From Bisporella sp. PMI_857 (Eukaryota; Ascomycota; Leotiomycetes; Helotiales; Helotiaceae): a DNA stretch of 64,000 nucleotides. Below are positions 57,167-64,000 of this stretch, in pieces (within the stretch, counting starts at the first letter, position 1; each line of letters starts with the position of its first letter). The notes beneath the pieces were generated by a model. That model made no database searches. It was given only the letters and a program-made list of their open reading frames with translations, and was not told the origin of the DNA. The stretch lies in the NCBI GenBank assembly GCA_021307315.1, contig JAJSPD010000026.1:1-64000 (forward strand), written 5' to 3'. Both the position numbers and the translations under genes were made by a program.

Positions 57167-57998
57167 CTAACACTCTACGGCCTCCACAATTTTCTTTTGC
57201 TTTACGAAATTCGTTAGGCCCTCAACCACAACCTTTTCAACCGTAGTCTTGTTGTGAACGATGTCTTTGACAGTATCGTGTATCATGGCCCAGTCTGAGA
57301 ACTGAGTGAACGGGACGCCTTCTTTCACGCAGTAGGTAATAAGATCTCCACCTTCCTTGGCAAATAATAGATCAGTCTCTTTCGCGGCTGACAGGTCAGA
57401 AACTCCATCTCCTGCATAGAACAGCGTAGGCCGTCCTGGAAGGTTGGAGTATTTCCTGATTTCAATAGACTTGTCATGTCCAAAATCACTGTTTGGGAAT
57501 TAGCTATGAGTTTATATATATCGCGTAGTAAGATGCTTACCTCTTGTCATGAAATTTAACTTTCCAACCGCCAGGGGAGTATAGACCCTTATCTGCATAT
57601 CGCTGCTCGATATCGTTACTGACAATCTGGATCTCATTTGCATACTCCTCACCAAGAAAGTGCACCAGAAGTGCTTTGATTCCAGGTCGCACTCCACCAC
57701 TCAAGATAACGACTGGGATGTTGTTCTCCCTTGCCCATGCGTAGAATTGAGCAAAGTAAGGATCCAACTTGATATTTTCGCACAGCAATTTGAGACACTC
57801 ATCATACGGTGTCTTTACCGAATCCATCATCCATTCAAAAAGGTCGCGGGTCGATTTACCATTGAGCACGTCTTGGTTCGCCTTCTTCCGAGCGATTTGA
57901 CCGATACCTATATTATCAATCAAGTAGTCGTTGGAGTCTTGTAGCGTGATGGTGCCATCGAAGTCAGTAAAGAATATAAAATCGGGCTCTGTCGCCAT
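57167..57998 (-). CDS. HAD-superfamily phosphatase (Pyp1/YNL010W-like)
   Basis: Two exons (57998-57541, 57488-57167) with a 52-bp GT-AG intron give 259 aa. HAD motif I is FFTDFDGTITLQDSND (two Asp), motif II VVILSGGVRPG, motif III the Lys in KFHDKRSDFGHDK at the splice junction, and motif IV YAGDGVSDLSAAK. This matches the phosphoserine-phosphatase-like group that includes yeast YNL010W/Pyp1, a polyol-phosphate phosphatase. The substrate here is inferred. The frame stays open upstream to an ATG at 58181 (62 more residues), but that extension is unlike the family, so 57998 (MATEPDFIFFTDFDG) is chosen. Confidence 0.88.
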
Positions 57999-59604
57999 TG
58001 CTGGAAGAGTGGTTGTTGAATGATTGAGTCTATCAATACACGGGGAACCACCCGTGTCAACGGGGTGTATGCCCATGTTGATACGCTTCTGAAAGATGGC
58101 ATAATGCGTCATAGGAGCTGAATCGCGGCTAGGGCAACACTCGAGGCTGGTGAGGGGACCCTTGGTATAATCTTGTCCCATATTGAAGATTACAAAAAAT
58201 TAAAAGTCGGAGAGAAGTATACACTTGTGAAATGAGGGCAAGAAAGATCAGAATAATGTAAACACTAGACTATATATAGAGGGTCAAATTGGCTTGGCGT
58301 GAGAAAATAGGGATGAGGCACAGATTAAAATGGAGAGTATAATACGCACTTCGTATCTGTAGATAATAAAGCAATCACGACTACTTATATTTACAAGCAA
58401 TATGACGCAAGATGGCGAGCACCAGCAGACTGCCTGGCGGGTGGGTGCTTCCCATCATAATTAAGATAAAGACTATAAATCTCTACTAGGAAGGATTCAC
58501 GGCTTGGGGTAGGACTACAGGAATGGGATCAGAAGACATAATTGTGGCACAGTACTCTGAGGCAACAAAGTTCCTGCTGTGTCGTTCTGATAGCCACCGT
58601 GCTTAATTCAATAGAAGCTTTTAGTCAGTAGACTCGAGCTACAACGCCTGACAAGTCATTTTTTTGCCCTCCGATGCCTTCGAGGCTTTTCCATTAACTT
58701 CCGCCACAATACTTTTCAAACGAGAAACGCATAAATGGTGGGAAAAAGCTATAATAACCGGCTTGGCATGACTTACAGAATATATGGTCAAAGTCTCCTA
58801 TCCCTCTCATAAACTCAAGAAAACAGTATAAAGGCATCTGTGAAGCTCCTGTAGATAAGATCGGTTGTGCTTACGGGATTGCATCAAGCCGTAGACTTGC
58901 CTTGAAGGGACAACATTTAGATATTGATTGTGACCTTTAGAAGCGTATGTTGTGTTACACAAGTATTCGCACCAAGGACAACACCCTAGATCGCGACAAG
59001 AACAGAAACACAAAGCTGAGTAGATGGAGCAAGAGTAATGGCAGAGCCGAGGTTTGTACAAAGAGAAAAATCTCCGCTCAACAATCATAGGTCTTCACAC
59101 TAGTGAAGTCGTCTCGATGCCTGCAATGCATCACGATGACAATAGTGCAGGCTGCACTCCAGATACCACCGACATCCAAGCTCGATTGGAACCACGATAT
59201 CCACCGGGCTAGAATAGCTACTTTTTGTTAGTAAAGCGCCATAGTATGGTGTATTAGCTTGCTCACTAATTTATAATTTGAAGAGGCATTAGGTGACTCA
59301 AGGTGGTAGTCTCGAAGTTGACTTGTGCGCCTCACTAAGAGCTTTATCGGCTGACCCTTTTGGTTCTCCTATCAAAGGTAGTTGTTACTATCATCAGATC
59401 CGTGAAGGAGAGGTATATCTATGTACCATGTACACGCTGGCGAGTTCAAGGTTGTCATCGAAGTTTGAGTGGAGCCGGAAAGGGGCCAAGCGAGGCGGGA
59501 TGATTCGGCTACGGCTGTTTTCTTCAAGATTCAGCCTCGACACAATATGGAGCTTCGACATCCCTTTCACAAAATCCGAGGCTTGAGCTCCACCCCAACT
59601 GGCA
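57999..59604. promoter_or_regulatory. divergent intergenic region, HAD phosphatase / she9
   Basis: About 1.6 kb with no supported gene. An in-frame upstream extension of the phosphatase reaches 58181. Confidence 0.45.
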
Positions 59605-60855
59605 ATGCAGCCACTGGTGCGCTTTGCCCCAAGGCTGGTACTCGATTCAATACCTTGTTCAACGTTCTCGTCTTCTTTGCAAATTGAGAGTCGGCAATCA
59701 ATTCGCACGGCTACCGTTCTACAATGTAGGCGGCGTCGACACCAAGCACGGCTTTTTAGCCACAGCCCCAAACCTCCAACCACTTCAAGCTCTATTACAG
59801 ACACGGAAAAATCTCCTCCATCATCGACAACTGAAGATGTCGTACACGAAAACCTTCCCTCTGCAGAAGAAGGTCGTCGATCAGAGATCACTAAACGCTT
59901 CTCCCATATCATGGATCATCTTCAGAGCAATATATTCATAGCTTCGCAGCGGATCAACGACCTGACAGGCTATTCCGGGATCGAAGCTCTAAAATCCCGA
60001 ATAACGTCGCTCGAAACGCGCGTGCAGGATGCTCAAGAAGGCGTACGGTCTGCACGATTAGCATATAAAACTATGGTTGCGGATCGGGCATCAACGCAGA
60101 AAGAGGTCACGACTTTGTTGGCGAGGAAAGACAGCTGGACCCCACTCGATCTCGAGAGATTTACAAGCCTGTATAGGATGGATCATAGTAATGAGCAAGC
60201 CGTGCAAGAAGCAGCTACTAGGTTGGCGGATGCAGAAAGAGAGGCTGAACATGCAGCTAGCAAGCTGAGTAGTAGCATACTGAGTCGGTACCACGAGGAG
60301 CAAATTTGGAGTGACAAGATACGACGGATGAGCACATGGGGAACTTGGGGACTCATGGGCGTGAACATTCTGTTATTCTTCGTCTTCCAGTTTGGATTTG
60401 AGCCATGGAGGCGAGCAAGGTTGGTGCATGGGTTTGAAGAAAAAGTTTTTGAGGCACTTGAGAAAGAGAAGCTTCTTCAAGCTGCAAGGGATGATGCGAG
60501 CAAGGTCGAGCCACCCCTGGAAGGGATTGTAGCACCTATTGCTGAGGAGCTAGAGGCCGGAAGAGAAGACAATGGTCATTTTGCAGATCAGGTTGTGGAA
60601 ATGGTTGCCGCTACAATCGTGGAAAGCGCGATACCAACTGAGGCATCAGTGAATGAGGTTCAAGCACATTTACCAGCACCTGCACTGCAGATCAGGAGAC
60701 CCGAGACATGGAAGCCAGCATTGCAAGACTTGTTCAGCCAGCGAGTCATATCTCTGCGCAAACAAGATGTAACATTAATCGCGTTAGAAGGTGCTGCAGC
60801 TGGAGCGGCGATAGTGACATGCACCACCGCACTTATTCTTCGCCTCTCAAGATGA
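59605..60855 (+). CDS. she9: She9/Mdm33, mitochondrial inner-membrane protein
   Basis: A single exon of 416 aa. An Arg/Ser-rich presequence with no acidic residues in its first 13 positions suits mitochondrial import. Family-specific sequence follows: QRINDLTGYSGIEALK, STQKEVTTLLARKDSWTPLDLERFTSLY, YHEEQIWSDKIRRMSTWGTWGLMGVN and FQFGFEPWRRARLV. The region from about 110 to 240 is a long heptad-like coiled coil. The first membrane helix is WGLMGVNILLFFVFQF and a second lies at the C-terminus (GAAAGAAIVTCTTALIL). In yeast, Mdm33 shapes the inner membrane and affects mitochondrial division. The ATG at 59605 is the first in the frame. Rip1 lies 0.56 kb downstream on the same strand. Confidence 0.93.
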   Translation: MQPLVRFAPRLVLDSIPCSTFSSSLQIESRQSIRTATVLQCRRRRHQARLFSHSPKPPTTSSSITDTEKSPPSSTTEDVVHENLPSAEEGRRSEITKRFSHIMDHLQSNIFIASQRINDLTGYSGIEALKSRITSLETRVQDAQEGVRSARLAYKTMVADRASTQKEVTTLLARKDSWTPLDLERFTSLYRMDHSNEQAVQEAATRLADAEREAEHAASKLSSSILSRYHEEQIWSDKIRRMSTWGTWGLMGVNILLFFVFQFGFEPWRRARLVHGFEEKVFEALEKEKLLQAARDDASKVEPPLEGIVAPIAEELEAGREDNGHFADQVVEMVAATIVESAIPTEASVNEVQAHLPAPALQIRRPETWKPALQDLFSQRVISLRKQDVTLIALEGAAAGAAIVTCTTALILRLSR

Positions 60856-61413
60856 AGACTGTATATACTGTAGAATAATAAGATGACAAAGATACTTCAT
60901 TACTAGTATTCTGTGTTGAAGGCATATCAATGGTAGTCTTCAGTTTCGAGATGCGATGCAGAATAGTAGAATTTCAACTTTATAAACTATTGTTATCCCG
61001 AGATTCTGAACGCAGCACTACAATGTTGTATTTCAAAATTCTATCCCATGACTGAATTTCTAAATATCGTGACGATGTGTGATATTCCAGCAGTGGGGCA
61101 ATGAAATTCCAAGGCGAAATCCTCATGAATCCCGAGGATTCGTCAATAAGTTATTCAAAATTTGAATTGAATACGATTTGCCTGTCGACTTGAGATTTTG
61201 TTTTGGAATAAGGTGATTGATTGTCTGACGATTTCATGTGTTCGGTTGACGTCTCTTGAAGTTCCGGCTGCTTTTCTTAAGCTCTGATCCATCAGCCAAT
61301 CACATCGCTTCCAATCCAAACCCGAAAATCCTCAAGCAACGATCAATTACCAGCTTCATACCTCACTGCTAACCCTTCCCATCATCAATTGACCACCACC
61401 CACGACGAGAACG
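60856..61413 (+). promoter_or_regulatory. rip1 upstream region with two CCAAT boxes
   Basis: CCAAT occurs at 61296-61300 and 61311-61315, about 100-120 bp before the rip1 ATG. CCAAT-binding HAP complexes control respiratory-chain genes in fungi, so these are good candidate sites. The left part holds the she9 3' UTR. Confidence 0.5.
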
Positions 61414-62381
61414 ATGGCCCCGCTCACCGCAGCCTCCCGCGCTCTGCTGCGGTCCATACCACGCACATCACAATCCATCCGCGCCATCTCGACCTCCTCC
61501 AACAAATGTAGCAGCGCCAGCACCTCCTCTTTCGAGTCTCCATTCAGAGGCCAGGGGGGCAACAAGGACTCGAAGATCCCAGATTTCAGTCATTATCGGA
61601 GTAAGGCAGGAAGCAGTAACAACTTGTTGTTCCAGTACTTCATGGTTGGTGCGTTGAAATTCGCCCTCGGATGATTTTGCGAAGTGTTCTGACTAGGAAT
61701 AGGAACCATGGGCGCGTTGACTGCTGCTGGAGCAAAGGCTACGGTTCAAGGTATGCAATTACATTTTGATGAGGCTATACAACAGACGTAGCAGAGGACG
61801 GTGCACAAATTGGACAATGGCTAATTCCAGGATCCAGATTTCTTGGTCAACATGTCTGCTTCCGCAGACGTTCTAGCTATGGCAAAGGTCGAGGTCGACT
61901 TAAACACAATCCCAGAGGGCAAGAATGTGTGTTATAAAATCAATTGGTCTCTTAACGCCCAAATCTGACGTGTGCAGGTCATCATCAAATGGCGTGGCAA
62001 GCCCGTCTTCATCCGCCACCGCACCGCAGACGAGATTGCAGAAGCCGAGAACGTCAAGGTTGAATCGCTACGAGATCCCCAAAATGACGCAGACCGTGTC
62101 AAGAAGCCAGAATGGCTGGTCATGATCGGTATATCCCCCTTTTCCGATTCCTGCATATCACACCACCCTTTCATTGTCAACTACTAACCAGGAAAATAGG
62201 TGTCTGCACACACTTGGGATGCGTACCCATCGGCGAAGCAGGCGACTTCGGAGGATGGTTCTGCCCGTGCCACGGCTCTCACTACGATATCTCTGGACGT
62301 ATAAGAAAGGGACCTGCGCCATTGAATCTCGAGATCCCAGAATACGAGTTCGCTGAAGAGGATTCGCTGATCATTGGTTAA
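61414..62381 (+). CDS. rip1: Rieske iron-sulfur protein of cytochrome bc1 (Rip1)
   Basis: Five exons (61414-61648, 61703-61750, 61838-61926, 61978-62128, 62200-62381) give 234 aa. A mitochondrial presequence rich in Ala, Ser and Arg precedes the PDFSHY segment, the inner-membrane helix ([22 protein letters not shown]) and the Rieske head. Cluster ligands are Cys177 and His179 in CTHLGC, and Cys196 and His199 in CPCHGSH; Cys182 and Cys198 form the family disulfide. [16 protein letters not shown] completes the fold. The protein passes electrons from ubiquinol to cytochrome c1 in complex III. Exon 3 must start at 61838 (after GGATCCAG), not at the earlier AG, to give [16 protein letters not shown]. 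Confidence 0.96.
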
Positions 62382-62835
62382 GCGCAGTGTATACTTAAGA
62401 AGGCAGAGGTAGTGGGAGAAAGAGCGGAGGATATGATAGATGTGTTGGCTTTAGACGGGGAAGATGACGCCCTTTGTACAAAAATATCGCCCCCAAAATC
62501 TATTGAAAACTATTACAAAACTGTGTCTCTTCAACTCGCTTTTGTGATATTCATCATACATTAGAATGGCGTTTCCATCATTTCAGAACTCCCGATCTGT
62601 CAGACTGTGAGCCTTAATAGTGTAACCTCGATAGATCATACCGTTTTCACTGCGTAGCTAGCCTGGCTACTCTATTAACACAGACACCACTCCAAACCCA
62701 CGCATCGGATGGACTAATCTTAAGAATAAGAACGTCGGGGGATAGCCACGGCTTATGTAAACTTTAAAGATGGCTCGATCAAATGCTTTACATATCTATT
62801 TGTAATATTACAAGCATCTACCACAACCGCCCTCA
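62382..62835. other. intergenic between convergent rip1 and cct1
   Basis: About 0.45 kb between two stop codons, probably both 3' UTRs. No other feature seen. Confidence 0.55.
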
Positions 62836-64000
62836 TTAATGTCCATGTCCATCGTCCTCAGCTCTCTGCTCCGGATCCAGCTTAATCAGAGTATCTATCC
62901 TCATGATCGATATACAAGCCTCGACCGCCGACTTTAACTGCCTCACTTTGCTCATGCTCGGCTCCAAAACACCAGCCTTAATCTCGTCAATCACCTTGCC
63001 CTTGGTCAAATCAAGACCATAATTCTTATAGTTCTTCTTCTTGGCGATCGTCTTCTCATCCTCGTTTGCATCACCGTCTTGGATGCGCTGGGATAGGGCA
63101 TGGCGTGACCGTAGCTGGGCAACGAGCTCAGCGGAGTCTTTAGCTGCATTGACAGCGAGGGTTTTTGGGATTACGAGGAGAGATTGGGCAAATTCTCCGA
63201 TGGCGAGCTGTTCTCTTGAGCCGACGGTGCCAGCGAATTCTTCGAGATAGATGTGGAGAGCAGTCTCAACTGCACCGCCGCCTGGTACAATACTGCCACT
63301 CTCAAGTGTTCGCTTGACGGCGCAGAGTGAGTCGTGCACCGATCTCTCCATCTCGTCTAGTTGGTAATCATTAGGACCTCGGAGAATGATCGATGCCGAT
63401 GTGTGTACTTTGGTGCCTTTGACCAATATACATTCATCATCCGAGATTCTTTCCTGAACTACTTCTTCTGCATGACCTAACGAAGAAGCATCGAACTTCT
63501 CGTCGCCATTGAGATCGGACAGGGAGCTGATCAAGGTAGCGCCTGTTGCCTTTGCTATTCTCCGTAAATCTTCCTTCTTGCATCGCCGTACTGCCATGGC
63601 TCCCTTCTCAATGAAAAGCTTGAGGACCAAGTCATCGATACCCTTAGTAGTCAAAACAACATTAGCACCAGCCTTCAGGATCATCTCTACTCGATCCATG
63701 ACTATTCCTGCCTCACGAGCTCGGATCTGTTCTAATTGCTTAGGATCATCAATGGTGATATGCACTCCAAGCTTCATTCGCTCCTTCTGCAAGTTCATGT
63801 CCAGAACAGCGATCTTTGCATCGGTGATCCTTGTCTTCATAGCCTGAGAAGCTACTGTGCAATTCAATGCATAGCCCTTGACCAGTATTGACTCTAGTGC
63901 TCCCTTCCCGTGTGCCTTTAGGATGTTCACAGCCTTGACTGGATATTTGACCTCTTGTCTATTGTTCGTGGATTTCACCGCTTGTATAGCATCAACGACC
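62836..64000 (-). CDS. cct1: chaperonin TCP-1 subunit alpha (CCT1), C-terminal part
   Basis: The frame runs off the right edge of the window, so the N-terminus is missing; about 388 residues are visible and uninterrupted. Group II chaperonin features are RITDAKIAVLDMNLQKERMKLGV, VLTTKGIDD, LFIEKGAMAVRRCKKEDLRRIAKATGA, SIVPGGGAVETALHIYLEEFA and the ATPase-domain GLDLTKGKVIDEIKAGVLEP. The end DDGHGH and the TTKGIDDLVLKLF helix fit the alpha subunit rather than other CCT subunits. It belongs to the cytosolic TRiC/CCT ring that folds actin and tubulin. Confidence 0.93.
   Translation of the reverse strand, partial: VVDAIQAVKSTNNRQEVKYPVKAVNILKAHGKGALESILVKGYALNCTVASQAMKTRITDAKIAVLDMNLQKERMKLGVHITIDDPKQLEQIRAREAGIVMDRVEMILKAGANVVLTTKGIDDLVLKLFIEKGAMAVRRCKKEDLRRIAKATGATLISSLSDLNGDEKFDASSLGHAEEVVQERISDDECILVKGTKVHTSASIILRGPNDYQLDEMERSVHDSLCAVKRTLESGSIVPGGGAVETALHIYLEEFAGTVGSREQLAIGEFAQSLLVIPKTLAVNAAKDSAELVAQLRSRHALSQRIQDGDANEDEKTIAKKKNYKNYGLDLTKGKVIDEIKAGVLEPSMSKVRQLKSAVEACISIMRIDTLIKLDPEQRAEDDGHGH

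Noticed and set aside
57999..58181. 62-residue N-terminal extension of the HAD phosphatase from an ATG at 58181
   Set aside because: Family members start just before the FFTDFDGT motif; the extension has no targeting character. It remains a formal possibility.

Overview
The window is nuclear DNA from a filamentous ascomycete (Pezizomycotina; a leotiomycete-like discomycete is my guess, not shown). The evidence is dense short GT-AG introns (about 45-140 bp), fungal-only families (Medusa developmental regulator, GH128, fungal CorA-like proteins, GT15 mannosyltransferase, She9/Mdm33) and no operons. I rebuilt spliced models by joining reading frames at GT-AG (once GC-AG) junctions and checking that exon lengths keep frame. 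For spliced genes the coordinates run from start codon to stop codon.

Layout, left to right. 1-2.9 kb: no gene recognised. 2.9-5.3 kb: a Medusa (medA) type regulator on the minus strand with a long upstream region holding a (CT)n tract. 5.3-15.8 kb: gene-poor, with microsatellites and homopolymer tracts. 15.8-19.1 kb: a Dal5-type MFS permease and an NmrA-like NAD(P)-binding protein, both minus. 21-26.1 kb: a prenylated ubiquitin-fold protein (+), proteasome chaperone Ump1 (-), a soluble twin-ABC ATPase (+) divergent from Ump1, and a small N-acylated His/Glu-rich protein (-). 27.4-28.4 kb: a GPI-anchored GH128 glucanase-like protein (-). 31.1-32.5 kb: a PTS2-type peroxisomal thiolase (+) with a CCTCGG motif upstream. 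33.4-38.2 kb: a hybrid histidine kinase (+) that is broken by a nonsense codon and three apparent 1-bp losses. 39-42.4 kb: a CorA-like GMN membrane protein (+) with a GC-AG intron. 43.3-64 kb: aldo-keto reductase (+), Pat1 (-), GT15 mannosyltransferase (+), mitochondrial uS12 (-), GH35 beta-galactosidase (+), a HAD phosphatase (-), She9/Mdm33 (+), Rieske protein Rip1 (+), and CCT1, cut by the right edge (-).

Most genes are unrelated housekeeping or metabolic functions, as is usual in fungal chromosomes. I see no secondary-metabolite cluster, no intact transposon and no tRNA. The most notable points are the decaying histidine kinase beside two coding-like fragments, the Medusa leader and its gene desert, two microexons in the beta-galactosidase, and an unassigned coding-like island with an internal duplication at 56.2-57.0 kb.
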